The notes below the pieces were generated by a model. The model saw nothing but the letters and a program-made list of their open reading frames with translations, ran no database searches and was not told the DNA's origin. Positions 52,493 through 63,145 of a DNA stretch of 64,000 nt are shown piece by piece. Both the position numbers and the translations under genes were made by a program. Position 1 is the stretch's first letter, and each line of letters starts with the position of its first letter. The DNA comes from Sva-07 sp963707515 (GTDB lineage: Bacteria; Actinomycetota; Acidimicrobiia; Acidimicrobiales; Ilumatobacteraceae): positions 434,001-498,000 of the forward strand of contig CAVPQI010000001.1 of the NCBI GenBank assembly GCA_963707515.1, written 5' to 3'.

Positions 52493-53758
52493 GTGCCCGA
52501 CACCATCACCATCACCGACGACCGAACGGGAAAGACCGTAACCGTACCGATCGAGGGTGGGGTGTTCTCCTCAGCGGCGTTGCGTGAGCTCGACCCCGCG
52601 CTCTACTGCTACGACCCTGCGTACCTGTCGACGGCGTCGTGCAAGTCGGCGATCACCTATCTCGACGGCGACGCCGGCATCCTCCGCTACCGCGGGTATC
52701 CGATCGAGCAGCTCGCCGAGAAGTCGACGTACCTCGAAGTCGCCTACCTGCTCTTGAACGGTGAACTGCCCACGAGCGAACAGCTCGAACAGTGGGTCTT
52801 CGACGTCACCCATCACACGTTCATCCACGAGAACATGCGCAAGCGGTTCGTCGACGGGTTCCACTACGACGCCCATCCGATGGGCATGTTCACGTCGGCC
52901 GTCGCCGCCTTGGGCACGTTCTACGAGGGCGCCAAGGACATCCACGACAAGGACGCCCGCGACCGTCAGATCCTGCGCCTGATCGCCAAGGCCCCGACGA
53001 TCGCGTCGATGTGCTACCGCTTCTCGGTCGGCCTGCCGTTCAACCAGCCGAGCAACGACCTGTCGTACCCGGCCAACTTCTTGAACATGATGTGGAAGGT
53101 CGGCGACTACGAGGTCGACCCCGTGCTCGAGCGGGCGATGGACGTGCTGTTCATCCTTCACGCCGACCACGAGCAGAACTGCGGCACCACGGCGATGCGG
53201 GTCATCGGCTCGAGCCAGGCCGACCCGTACTCGTCGGCGTCTGGTGCTGCTGCGGCCCTCTACGGCCCGCTGCACGGTGGCGCCAACGAGGCGGTCGTGC
53301 GGATGCTCAGCGACATCGGTTCGATCGAGAACGTGCCTGCCTTCGTCGAGTCGGTCAAGCGCGGCGAGGGTCGCCTGATGGGCTTCGGCCACCGGGTCTA
53401 CAAGAACTACGACCCGCGGGCGACGATCATCAAGAAGACCGCCTACGACGTGTTCGAGGTGACCGGCAAGAACCCGCTGCTCGACATCGCCTTGGCCCTC
53501 GAGGACACGGCGCTGTCCGACCAGTACTTCATCGATCGCAAGCTGTACCCGAACGTCGACTTCTACTCGGGTCTGATCTACGAGGCGATGGGCTTCCCGG
53601 TCGAGATGTTCACGGTGCTGTTCGCCATCCCCCGCATGTCGGGCTGGCTGGCGCACTGGCAGGAGCTGCTCAACGATCCGGCGCAGAAGATCTCCCGCCC
53701 GCGCCAGTGGTACGACGGCCCCGCCGAGCGCGACTACGTCGACGTCGCCAAGCGCTGA
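52493..53758 (+). CDS. gltA: citrate synthase
   Basis: Condenses acetyl-CoA and oxaloacetate. 421 residues, hexameric type length. Active-site His261 (GPLHGGANEAV), His300 (GFGHRVYKNYDPRA) and Asp356 (YPNVDFYSGLIY). GTG start with GAGAGGAAG upstream. It converges on the isocitrate dehydrogenase gene 97 nt away, so two TCA-cycle enzymes are paired tail to tail. Confidence 0.97.
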   Translation: MPDTITITDDRTGKTVTVPIEGGVFSSAALRELDPALYCYDPAYLSTASCKSAITYLDGDAGILRYRGYPIEQLAEKSTYLEVAYLLLNGELPTSEQLEQWVFDVTHHTFIHENMRKRFVDGFHYDAHPMGMFTSAVAALGTFYEGAKDIHDKDARDRQILRLIAKAPTIASMCYRFSVGLPFNQPSNDLSYPANFLNMMWKVGDYEVDPVLERAMDVLFILHADHEQNCGTTAMRVIGSSQADPYSSASGAAAALYGPLHGGANEAVVRMLSDIGSIENVPAFVESVKRGEGRLMGFGHRVYKNYDPRATIIKKTAYDVFEVTGKNPLLDIALALEDTALSDQYFIDRKLYPNVDFYSGLIYEAMGFPVEMFTVLFAIPRMSGWLAHWQELLNDPAQKISRPRQWYDGPAERDYVDVAKR

Positions 53759-53794
53759 CCGCGACACCGTCACATCACGAGTCCGACATCACGA

Positions 53795-53855
53795 GTCAGA
53801 CCCGTTGGGAACGCCGGCTGGCGTCACCAACGGGGTCTGACCCCAATGGTGACGC
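53795..53855. terminator. alternative hairpins between convergent gltA and icd
   Basis: Two exclusive stems: GTCAGACCCGTTGG with CCAACGGGGTCTGAC (53795-53841), and GCGTCACCA..GGGGTC with GACCCC..TGGTGACGC (53821-53855). The second copies the design of 17021-17055. Each could serve one strand. Confidence 0.7.
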
Positions 53856-56099
<2,244 letters not shown>

Positions 56100-56140
56100 G
56101 GGGGTCCTCTGTTTCGCGGCTCATCGATCGGTGTCGGAGC

Positions 56141-56169
56141 ACTTGTCTACAACTTGTCTACACTGTAGC
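56141..56169. promoter_or_regulatory. tandem operator-like site upstream of icd
   Basis: ACTTGTCTACA occurs twice head to tail with an 11-nt period (one helix turn), then CTGTAGCA. TTGTCTACAA is itself near-palindromic, like GntR-type sites. Minus-strand TACAGT at 56163-56168 may be the icd -10. Confidence 0.55.
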
Positions 56170-56251
56170 ACTGCCCTCCCCCGATCGTCTCGGGCCCACG
56201 CTCGGATGGCGGACCCGGATGCGGGCCTCGCGTCACAGCAGGGGCACCCAC

Positions 56252-56257
56252 TACGGT
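56252..56257 (+). promoter_or_regulatory. -10 box of a leaderless promoter
   Basis: TACGGT ends 8 nt before the acyl-CoA dehydrogenase ATG at 56266. Confidence 0.55.
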
Positions 56258-56265
56258 CGCCGTCG

Positions 56266-57372
56266 ATGGACTTCGAATGGACTGCTGATCAGTTGGCCCT
56301 GCGAGAAGCGGCGCGGCGGGTCGCGGCCGACGCCGTGTCCCGTTACGGCCGGCACAACGACTCGTGGATCAACGGGTTCTCGAAGGAGTTCGCCGTCGAG
56401 ATGGCGGGGCTCGGGTGGATCGGCATGACGTGGCCGACCGAGTTCGGCGGCGGCGGTCAGCCGCCGATCAACCGGCTGATCGTCGGTGAGGAGCTGATCG
56501 CCGCGGGCGCCCCGATCGCCGCGATGTGGTTCGCCGACCGGCAGATGGGGCCGACGTTGATGAAGTTCGGCACCCCCGACCAGCAGGCCGAGTTCCTGCC
56601 CGGGATCTTGTCCGGTGAGTCGACGTGGTGCATCGGCATGTCCGAGCCGAACTCGGGTTCCGACCTGGCGTCGCTGACCACGTCGGCGGTGCGCGACGGC
56701 GACGACTTCGTGATCAACGGGCAGAAGATCTGGACGTCGTTCGGCGGTCAGGCCGACTACTGCTACCTCATCTGCCGAACGGACTCGTCGGGTCCGCCGC
56801 ACCAGGGGATCAGCGAGGTCATCGTCCCGATGGACACGCCGGGGATCGAGGTCCGCCCGATCACCGACATGACGACCAACCGCCACTTCTGCGAAGTGTG
56901 GTTCACCGACGTACGGGTGCCGGTCGCTAACCTCGTCGGCGTCGAGGGCAACGCGTTCAAGCAGACGATGGCGCAGCTCGAGCACGAACGCGGCGGCATC
57001 GACCGGCTGGTCTCCAACCGGGCGCTGTACGAACTCGCCCTGGCCCGCGCCGACACCAGCGACCCGCTCGTTCGCCAGCGGATCGCCGCGCTCGAGACGG
57101 CGTACCGGATCGGGCGGGTCCTCGTGATCCGCGAGGTCCTCCGCCAGGCGCCGGCCGGGTTCTCGGCGGCGACGAAGTGCTTCTGCACCGAGCACGAGAT
57201 CCGCGTCGCCGACTTCGTCGCCGCCACCTTCGGCGCCGAGGCGACGCTGTGGACCGACGTCACCCACGGCCTCGTGTACGCCCCCGGCTACACGATCATG
57301 GGCGGCACCTCGAACATCATGCGCAACATCCTCGGCGAGCGCGTCCTCGGGCTCCCCCGCGAACCCCGCTGA
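56266..57372 (+). CDS. acyl-CoA dehydrogenase family protein
   Basis: FAD-dependent oxidation of an acyl-CoA. 368 residues: N-terminal helical domain (FEWTADQLALREAARRVAAD, GWIGMTWPTEFGGGGQ), middle beta domain (IGMSEPNSGSDLASLTTSAV, INGQKIWTSFGGQADY), C-terminal helices ending GYTIMGGTSNIMRNILGERV. The conserved catalytic Glu position is not obvious. ATG 56266 is chosen by family start and the -10 box; the frame is open back to 56065. Substrate not predictable. Confidence 0.92.
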   Translation: MDFEWTADQLALREAARRVAADAVSRYGRHNDSWINGFSKEFAVEMAGLGWIGMTWPTEFGGGGQPPINRLIVGEELIAAGAPIAAMWFADRQMGPTLMKFGTPDQQAEFLPGILSGESTWCIGMSEPNSGSDLASLTTSAVRDGDDFVINGQKIWTSFGGQADYCYLICRTDSSGPPHQGISEVIVPMDTPGIEVRPITDMTTNRHFCEVWFTDVRVPVANLVGVEGNAFKQTMAQLEHERGGIDRLVSNRALYELALARADTSDPLVRQRIAALETAYRIGRVLVIREVLRQAPAGFSAATKCFCTEHEIRVADFVAATFGAEATLWTDVTHGLVYAPGYTIMGGTSNIMRNILGERVLGLPREPR

Positions 57373-57444
57373 CGACCCTCACTCGCGAACGCACGAACGC
57401 GCGGCCGCCCGGGGCGCGCGAACCGACGGGCTCGCCCGGACCGC

Positions 57445-57450
57445 TACGCT
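57445..57450 (+). promoter_or_regulatory. -10 box of a leaderless promoter
   Basis: TACGCT ends 7 nt before GTG 57458 of a 24-codon ORF that leads into the hydrolase gene. Confidence 0.5.
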
Positions 57451-57457
57451 CGTCATC

Positions 57458-57532
57458 GTGGACGGAGAGTGGATGAAGACCACGGTGCGTGGCCGCCCGG
57501 TGACCGCGGTGACCGATGGTCCGACGACCTGA
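57458..57532 (+). CDS. 24-residue leader ORF
   Basis: GTG 57458 opens a frame reading MDGEWMKTTVRGRPVTAVTD and stopping at 57530-57532, 17 nt inside the hydrolase gene in a different frame. Its GTG is at the ideal distance from a TANNNT box while the hydrolase ATG lacks a ribosome site. It may couple translation to the hydrolase, or mark an indel in the hydrolase N-terminus. Confidence 0.4.
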   Translation: MDGEWMKTTVRGRPVTAVTDGPTT

Positions 57533-58394
57533 GTTCGTCGAGTTCGACGTCGGTGGGGCGCGCCTCGGCGCGTTGCGGTGGCCGGGTCTGGTCGGTGCAC
57601 CGACGGTGATCGCCGCCCACGGCATCACATCCAATGCCTGGGCGTGGGACCCGCTGGTCCACCATCTCGCCGGCGCCGCCCACGTCATCGCCGTCGACCT
57701 CCGCGGTCGCGGTCGCAGCATGGATGCGCCCGGCCCGTTCGGCATTCGCCAGCACGCCGACGACCTGGCGGCGATCGTCGAGCAGGTCGGCCACGGCCCG
57801 CTGGTGCTGATCGGGCACTCGATGGGTGCCTTCGTCGTCGAGATGACCGCCGAGCGCCACCCCGGTCTGGTCGGCGACCTCGTGCTGGTCGATGGCGGCG
57901 CGCCGCTGCCGAAGGTGGCACCCGATCAGGTCGACGTGGCGCTCGCCGCCGCCCTCGGCCCGGCGATCGAACGCATCCGCACCGTGTGGCCCGACCGCGT
58001 CTCGTATCAGACGATGTGGGCCAGCCATCCGGCGTTCGTCGGCCACATCGGCCCGGACCTCGAACGCAACCTGCTCGCCGACCTCATGCCCGTCGACGGT
58101 GGCTTCCGCACCGCGACCAACGAGGAGGCGATCCGCCACGACGGCGGCGAACTGCTGACCGACGACGAGGTGCGCACGCTGCTCGACCGGCGCGAGCAGC
58201 CGGCGACGATCATCCGCGCCGAGTTCGGGGCGTTCGGTGCGCCGCCGGGCCTGATCCCGACCGACGTGCGCGACCGCTACGCCCAGCACCGCTGGATCGA
58301 GGCACACGGCCTCAACCACTACACCGTGCTGCTCAGCCCCGCGGGCGCGGCGCTCGTCGCCGGCGCGCTGCGCGACGTGTTGACCTCCGGCTGA
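57516..58394 (+). CDS. alpha/beta hydrolase
   Basis: 292 residues. AAHGITSNAWAWDPLVHHLA (oxyanion), VDLRGRGRSMDAPGPFG, nucleophile Ser in LIGHSMGAFVVEM, and a C-terminal His in EAHGLNHYTVLLS. Similar to esterases or C-C hydrolases of the MhpC type; substrate unknown. The ATG lacks a Shine-Dalgarno and lies at the end of a small leader ORF, so expression may depend on translational coupling. Confidence 0.88.
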   Translation: MVRRPEFVEFDVGGARLGALRWPGLVGAPTVIAAHGITSNAWAWDPLVHHLAGAAHVIAVDLRGRGRSMDAPGPFGIRQHADDLAAIVEQVGHGPLVLIGHSMGAFVVEMTAERHPGLVGDLVLVDGGAPLPKVAPDQVDVALAAALGPAIERIRTVWPDRVSYQTMWASHPAFVGHIGPDLERNLLADLMPVDGGFRTATNEEAIRHDGGELLTDDEVRTLLDRREQPATIIRAEFGAFGAPPGLIPTDVRDRYAQHRWIEAHGLNHYTVLLSPAGAALVAGALRDVLTSG

Positions 58395-58501
58395 CGCCCG
58401 TCCGAGCCGGGCGCGCCCGTGATCGCCTCGCGCCGCACGGTCTGTTACACAATGGCCGGGGCGGCCGCTCATCGTCGCCCACATCGAACATCGAGGGGAC
58501 C

Positions 58502-59917
58502 ATGACGACACCACTGCCCGATGCCACCGCCCTCGCCGAGCTGGTGCGAACCGGCCAGGCGACACCTCGCGAGCTGGTCGACGAGGCGATCGCCCGCATC
58601 GAGCGGCTCGATCCGCAGCTCAACGCCGTCATCCACGAGCGCTTCGCCGCCGCCCGCGCCGAGGCCGACGGGGACGTGCCCGACGGCCCGTTCCGCGGCG
58701 TGCCGTTCCTCGTCAAGGACCTCGGCTGCGAGATGGCCGGCGAACCGCACTCGATGGGCAACCAGGCGCTGAAGGACGTCGGCTACCGAGCGACCGAGGA
58801 CTCGTACCTCTACGAGTCGTTCCGCAGCGCCGGCCTGATCACCCTCGGTCGCACCAACACACCCGAGTTCGGCGGCACGATCACGACCGAGCCGGTCGCC
58901 TTCGGGCCGTCACGCAACCCGTGGAACACCGACTATTCGACCGGCGGATCGTCGGGCGGTGCCGCCGCGGCGGTGGCGTCGGGGATGGTGCCCGTGGCTC
59001 ACGCCAGCGACGGCGGTGGTTCGATCCGCGTCCCTGCCAGCGAGTGCGGCCTGGTCGGGTTGAAGCCGAGCCGTGGACGCATCAGCCACGGCCCCAAGCT
59101 CGGGGAGGGTTGGGCCGGCGCGACGACCGACGGCGTGGTGTCGCGATCGATCCGCGACTCGGCGGCGTTGCTCGACGTGATGGCCGGGCGACGAACGGGC
59201 GATCCGTACACTGCGGCGCCGCCGACGCGGCCGTTCGGCCGCCGTTCGAGCGATGATCCCGGCAAGGTGCGCATCGGGCTGGCCTCGGGTCACGCCGGCG
59301 TGCAGACCGATCCGCAGTGCATCGTTGCCGTCGAGGAGGCCGGACGACTCCTCGAGGGGCTCGGGCACCGCGTCGAGATCGCCCAGCCCGATGCGCTCTA
59401 CGACGAGCAGTTCGCCCGTAACTTCGTCACCGTCGTCGCCGTCGCCACGGCGCTCGACCTGCACAACGTCGCGGAGATCATCGGACGCGAGGTGACCGAG
59501 GACGACGTCGAACCGAGCAACTGGGTGATGGCCGCCCTTGGTGGCAGCGTGTCGGCGACCGACTACGTCACGGCGGTCAACTGGATCCATCGGTGGTCGC
59601 GTCGGCTGCAGGCGTGGTGGGAGGACTTCGACGTCCTCGTCACCCCGGTGATCGCCGTCCCGCCACCCCCGATCGGCTGGCTCAGCGACCCCGACGAAGG
59701 CACGGATCGGCTGGTGAGCATCCTCCAGTTCACGTCCCAGTTCAACGTCAGCGGACAGCCGGCGATGTCGTTGCCGCTGCACTGGACGCCCGACGGACTG
59801 CCGGTCGGCGTGCAGTTCGTCGGCCCCGCCGACGGCGAGACGCTGCTGTTGCAGATCGGCACGCAGCTCGAGATGGCTGCCCCGTGGGCCGACCGCCTGC
59901 CACCGATCTACGGCTGA
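58502..59917 (+). CDS. amidase signature family protein
   Basis: 471 residues with the Ser-cisSer-Lys triad: Lys72 (FLVKDLGCEMAG), Ser150 (TGGSSGGAAAAVASG) and Ser174 (SDGGGSIRVPASECGLVGL). Hydrolyses an amide, as in acylamidases or 6-aminohexanoate cyclic dimer hydrolases. It is not GatA in context, as no gatC or gatB is nearby. GAGGGG about 5 nt before the ATG. It follows the hydrolase gene by 107 nt on the same strand. The open frame extends upstream to 57578 without family content. Confidence 0.92.
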   Translation: MTTPLPDATALAELVRTGQATPRELVDEAIARIERLDPQLNAVIHERFAAARAEADGDVPDGPFRGVPFLVKDLGCEMAGEPHSMGNQALKDVGYRATEDSYLYESFRSAGLITLGRTNTPEFGGTITTEPVAFGPSRNPWNTDYSTGGSSGGAAAAVASGMVPVAHASDGGGSIRVPASECGLVGLKPSRGRISHGPKLGEGWAGATTDGVVSRSIRDSAALLDVMAGRRTGDPYTAAPPTRPFGRRSSDDPGKVRIGLASGHAGVQTDPQCIVAVEEAGRLLEGLGHRVEIAQPDALYDEQFARNFVTVVAVATALDLHNVAEIIGREVTEDDVEPSNWVMAALGGSVSATDYVTAVNWIHRWSRRLQAWWEDFDVLVTPVIAVPPPPIGWLSDPDEGTDRLVSILQFTSQFNVSGQPAMSLPLHWTPDGLPVGVQFVGPADGETLLLQIGTQLEMAAPWADRLPPIYG

Positions 59918-59918
59918 G

Positions 59919-61685
59919 TCACCTCACCCACCAGCCGGTGGTGTCGAACAGGGTGTGCGTCAGCGCCCACGACGAGATGCAGAACCGACCGCCGGAGATC
60001 CCGGTGGTGATCGAGTTGGCGAGCACCTGTCCGGCGGCGGCGTTGACCGACGACGTTTCCGGCATCGTCCCGCATCGCGAGCCGACGAGGTAGCCGCCGG
60101 TCGCCGGCTGGACGAGGGTCAGGGTGCCGGTGATGGCCTCGGCGTTCGGCGGTGCGACGGCGACGTCGAGGACCTGGTCCGGTCCGTGCACGGGCGACCA
60201 GCCGCCGATCGCCGTGCGCGTGTCGAGCATGCGCGTGGGGTTGACCGGCACGTACGACAGGCCACCGGCGCCGAACGTCGCCGTGAGGTCGACGATCACA
60301 TCCGCGGACGTCGTCACCTCGATGCACACCGTGTCGTCCGCCGAGGTGGCGACGAACGCCGACCCGGCGATCGCCTCGCCCGGCAGGAAGTTGACGTTGG
60401 ACACGCCGGAGGCCGACCCGCACGGCGAGGCGCGCAGCCAGCCGCCCTCGGCGGGTTGATCGACGGTCAGGTTGAGGGCAACCGCTGCGGCGCCCGGCGG
60501 TGTGTTGATGACAAGGCGCGTCGAGCGACCGGTCCTGCGGGTGTCGAGGAGGCGATCGTTCTTGGCGAGCGGCGACAGCCCGTTGCCCGTGCCGGCGACG
60601 AACGCGCCCTGCACATCGACGATGATGTCGGTCGATCCCCGAGCGAACACGCACAGCCGGCCGTCGGTGGTCACCGGCACCACGGCCATCGCACCGCGGG
60701 CGACGCCGTTGGTGAAGTTGGCGACGGAGGCGCCGCCGTATGCGGTCCCGCAGGCGCCGGCGGAGAGGTATCCGTCGGCGGTCGGTGAGGCGGCGGTGAT
60801 GTTGACGGCGACGGCTGTCGTGCCGGCGGGGACGTAGCCGCTGAGCGGCACGGCGATCTCCTGCCCGTCGGCGAGGCGTCCCGGCGGCTGGATGCGGGTG
60901 TCGATGACCCGCGTCGGGGTGACCGGTACGAAACGCACTGCACCTGACGTCGGCGTGGCAACGGCAGCGTCGCCGCCGATGCGTGTGCCCTTTCCGACGA
61001 CGGCGGTGATCTCCTGCGCCATCCGCTCCGCCCGCCGGCGGTAGCCGTCGCCACTGAGATGCACGGCGTCGGGGCTGGGGTAGCTGCCACCGGCCATCTC
61101 CGTCGGCCAGTCCCAGGTGACGACGTCGAGGCGTTCGGCGTCGATCTGGCGCAGCGCCTGATTCCACGCCGCGGCGTAGTCGCCGCGGGGATGGGTGATC
61201 AGCGGCCACCAGATCCGTTTGCCCGGGCCGATCGTGTCGAGCAGAGCGACGATCCGGCCGTGGGCGCACGAGGCGTTGGCGCCGCAGATGCCGACATCGT
61301 TGGCCCCGAGGTTGACGACGACCGTCGGTGTGTCCCAGCCGACGCTGCGCCACCGGTTGATCCACGTGGCGGCGGCGTTGTCGTCGACGGCCGAACCGGC
61401 GCGCATGCCGACCGTCGCCCGGTAGCGCACCGGCCCCCAGCCGGCAGCGGCGAGCTGATCGGGAAGCGTCGGCGACACCAGCCCGGAACCGAGGAGGACC
61501 GAGTCGCCGAGGACGGTGATCGGGCCGAGCCGCCCCTGGTGGGGCAGGAAGATCTCCTTCGCCAGCGCGGTCTGCGCCTGCGCCGGCTGTGCCGTGGTCC
61601 CGCCGGTCGTCGCGGCGACCGCCAGGAGCGTGATGGCGAGGGCGATGAGGCGGCGCGGGCGACGTCGGGAGGGCGACGGGGGCAT
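59919..61685 (-). CDS. secreted SGNH hydrolase with three repeated C-terminal modules
   Basis: 588 residues. Signal peptide RRLIALAITLLAVAATTGGT; SGNH/GDSL hydrolase at about 50-230 with TVLGDSVLLGSG (Ser), NLGANDVGICG (Asn) and SPDAVHLSGDGYRR (Asp/His). Then three ~110-residue modules opening PVTPTRVIDTR, KNDRLLDTRR and PVNPTRMLDTR and closing DIIVDVQGAFV, DVIVDLTATFG and HTLFDTTGWWV, each with Cys near equivalent positions. Likely exported and surface-bound, acting on polysaccharide esters. Converges on the amidase gene with a 1-nt gap. Confidence 0.9.
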   Translation of the reverse strand: MPPSPSRRRPRRLIALAITLLAVAATTGGTTAQPAQAQTALAKEIFLPHQGRLGPITVLGDSVLLGSGLVSPTLPDQLAAAGWGPVRYRATVGMRAGSAVDDNAAATWINRWRSVGWDTPTVVVNLGANDVGICGANASCAHGRIVALLDTIGPGKRIWWPLITHPRGDYAAAWNQALRQIDAERLDVVTWDWPTEMAGGSYPSPDAVHLSGDGYRRRAERMAQEITAVVGKGTRIGGDAAVATPTSGAVRFVPVTPTRVIDTRIQPPGRLADGQEIAVPLSGYVPAGTTAVAVNITAASPTADGYLSAGACGTAYGGASVANFTNGVARGAMAVVPVTTDGRLCVFARGSTDIIVDVQGAFVAGTGNGLSPLAKNDRLLDTRRTGRSTRLVINTPPGAAAVALNLTVDQPAEGGWLRASPCGSASGVSNVNFLPGEAIAGSAFVATSADDTVCIEVTTSADVIVDLTATFGAGGLSYVPVNPTRMLDTRTAIGGWSPVHGPDQVLDVAVAPPNAEAITGTLTLVQPATGGYLVGSRCGTMPETSSVNAAAGQVLANSITTGISGGRFCISSWALTHTLFDTTGWWVR

Positions 61686-61691
61686 CCGTCC

Positions 61692-61697
61692 ACCCTA
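61692..61697 (-). promoter_or_regulatory. -10 box of a leaderless promoter
   Basis: Minus-strand TAGGGT ends 6 nt before the SGNH hydrolase ATG, directly in front of its signal peptide. Confidence 0.55.
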
Positions 61698-61727
61698 CGT
61701 GGACGGCCGAGGTCGGTCAGATCGATG

Positions 61728-61893
61728 TCAGGTGAGCGTGCTGGGCGGGTCGCCTTCGGGCGGTGCGTCACGACCGAGGCCGACGAGGTCGAGCAGCGCC
61801 CGCTCCGTCGAGCCGGCGTCGTCGAGGGGATGACTGACGAATCTCCGCGGTCGGCACGATCCGCAGCTTCGCGCCGGGTGACGTGACCGCCAT
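61728..61893 (-). pseudogene. possible small gene split by one extra base
   Basis: From ATG 61893 the frame reads MAVTSPGAKLRIVPTAE; one base later another frame continues FVSHPLDDAGSTERALLDLV and ends DPPSTLT at TGA 61728. Removing one A would give about 54 residues of natural-looking sequence. No family recognised. It lies in the 343-nt gap between the SGNH hydrolase gene and the next gene, where nothing else is seen. Confidence 0.3.
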
Positions 61894-62040
61894 CCGTCGA
61901 CGTTCGTGGCCGGTCTCTCGATCTGGATATCGGGATCGCCATGCTTCGATTGCACCGCTGGCCAGCACGGATCTCGGTCACGTCCGCTCGGTACCCGCCG
62001 CGCTACGTTCGCATCCAGCGCGGTGGACGGGGGGCTGTGT

Positions 62041-62859
62041 ATGGGGCACTGGCTAGGCGAGGCCATCAAGGCGAACTCAGGGCGCATACTGATGATGGGG
62101 ACGGCGATCGCCGTCACGCTCTTCGGGCTCGACCGGTTCGAGCAGATGTCGGAGGGCAAGTACCGCACGACCATGCTCTACGGAGGCACGGTGCTGCTCC
62201 TCGGTTACCTGGCGCCGGCGATCAAGCGGTTCGTCCTGAAGAAGGATGGGGTCGAACTTGAGATGCAGGATCTGATCCTTCGCGAACAAGCACGCGAGGC
62301 TGCGACAGAACTGACCGACGAGGTCGAGACGACCGGCGCGCAGATCGATCCCGATGAGACCGTCATGGGCAGTCGCTTCTACGCAGCGGATGTCGCTCTG
62401 GCTGCGCTCCTCGATCCCCCGGGGCGCCATCCCAATATCAACGTGCGCATCTACCTGATGGACGACGACCAGGGGGGTCTCGTGCCCGCCTTCGGACCGC
62501 CGACAAGCCCCGGCCAGCGACCGTGGGAACCGGGGGTCGGTGTCGTGGGCATGGCTTTCGAGGAAGGCCGATTCGTCATCGCCGTCGGCGAGGACACTCA
62601 CAACGCCGCGCTCCACCTCGATGAGGACCGTCAGATTCAGCACGCTGACCTCGACGCGGTCGCCGCAACGCCGATGTTCAACTCATGCGGGACGGTGATC
62701 GGTGTTGTCGCTGCCTCCGAACGTTCCGTCGCAACCGATACCGAGCCCGAAGATCCTCACCTCGCCTCGGCTGCCGGACGGGCCGAGCTCGAGGTGACGG
62801 CAGACGCCGCGGCGAGAATTCTGATCGACCTTGCGCACCTCTTCGCCGATGATGTGTGA
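62041..62859 (+). CDS. membrane protein with GAF-like cytoplasmic domain
   Basis: 272 residues. Two membrane helices at about 15-30 and 45-60 (GRILMMGTAIAVTLFGLDRF, MLYGGTVLLLGYLAPAIKRF), a charged coiled-coil segment, then about 180 residues resembling a GAF domain (FYAADVALAALLDP, VGVVGMAFEEGRFVIAVG, SCGTVIGVVAASERS). A ligand sensor is likely; no output domain. GGACGGGGGG precedes ATG 62041, with TACGTT at 62004-62009 as a possible -10. Base composition is lower in GC than its neighbours. Confidence 0.75.
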   Translation: MGHWLGEAIKANSGRILMMGTAIAVTLFGLDRFEQMSEGKYRTTMLYGGTVLLLGYLAPAIKRFVLKKDGVELEMQDLILREQAREAATELTDEVETTGAQIDPDETVMGSRFYAADVALAALLDPPGRHPNINVRIYLMDDDQGGLVPAFGPPTSPGQRPWEPGVGVVGMAFEEGRFVIAVGEDTHNAALHLDEDRQIQHADLDAVAATPMFNSCGTVIGVVAASERSVATDTEPEDPHLASAAGRAELEVTADAAARILIDLAHLFADDV

Positions 62860-62876
62860 CACCCTTCAGCTTCAAT

Positions 62877-62892
62877 ACAGTGATAGCACTGT
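62877..62892. promoter_or_regulatory. palindromic site before the small basic gene
   Basis: ACAGTGATAGCACTGT: perfect 6-nt arms with a 4-nt centre, 30 nt upstream of the start. Operator or leader hairpin. Confidence 0.45.
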
Positions 62893-62922
62893 CCACCCGT
62901 TCCAATTGAGAGAGGAGCCGCG

Positions 62923-63087
62923 ATGACCAAGACCTACCCGGTCACCAAGAAGGCCAGGGCCGCCAATCTCACCAGCGCCATGCGGAAGGATCCGCCAACC
63001 TTCCGGTTCACGAAGGGCATGGCAGCTGCGGCGAGCAAGCTCGAGGGCAAGAGCACCAGGGGCAAGAAGCGCAACGCTCACGCCTGA
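62923..63087 (+). CDS. 54-residue basic protein
   Basis: A strong ribosome site (AGAGGAG) 6 nt before ATG 62923 and a terminator after the stop mark this as a real small gene. The protein begins MTKTYPVTKKARAANLTSAM and ends GKSTRGKKRNAHA, with more than a quarter Lys/Arg and few acidic residues, so nucleic-acid binding is likely. No family recognised. It lies 63 nt after the GAF-like membrane protein on the same strand. Confidence 0.7.
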   Translation: MTKTYPVTKKARAANLTSAMRKDPPTFRFTKGMAAAASKLEGKSTRGKKRNAHA

Positions 63088-63111
63088 TCCGACCGGACTC
63101 CGGACCGACAA

Positions 63112-63145
63112 GAGCCTCGGCCACCTCCCGGTGGGACCGAGGCTC
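63112..63145 (+). terminator. terminator after the small basic gene
   Basis: GAGCCTCGG and CCGAGGCTC pair around a 16-nt loop, followed by a T-rich stretch (GTTACGTTT). Confidence 0.75.

Noticed and set aside
58502..59917. GatA subunit of the tRNA amidotransferase
   Set aside because: The amidase triad is shared, but gatC and gatB are absent nearby and the sequence around the triad is closer to general amidases.
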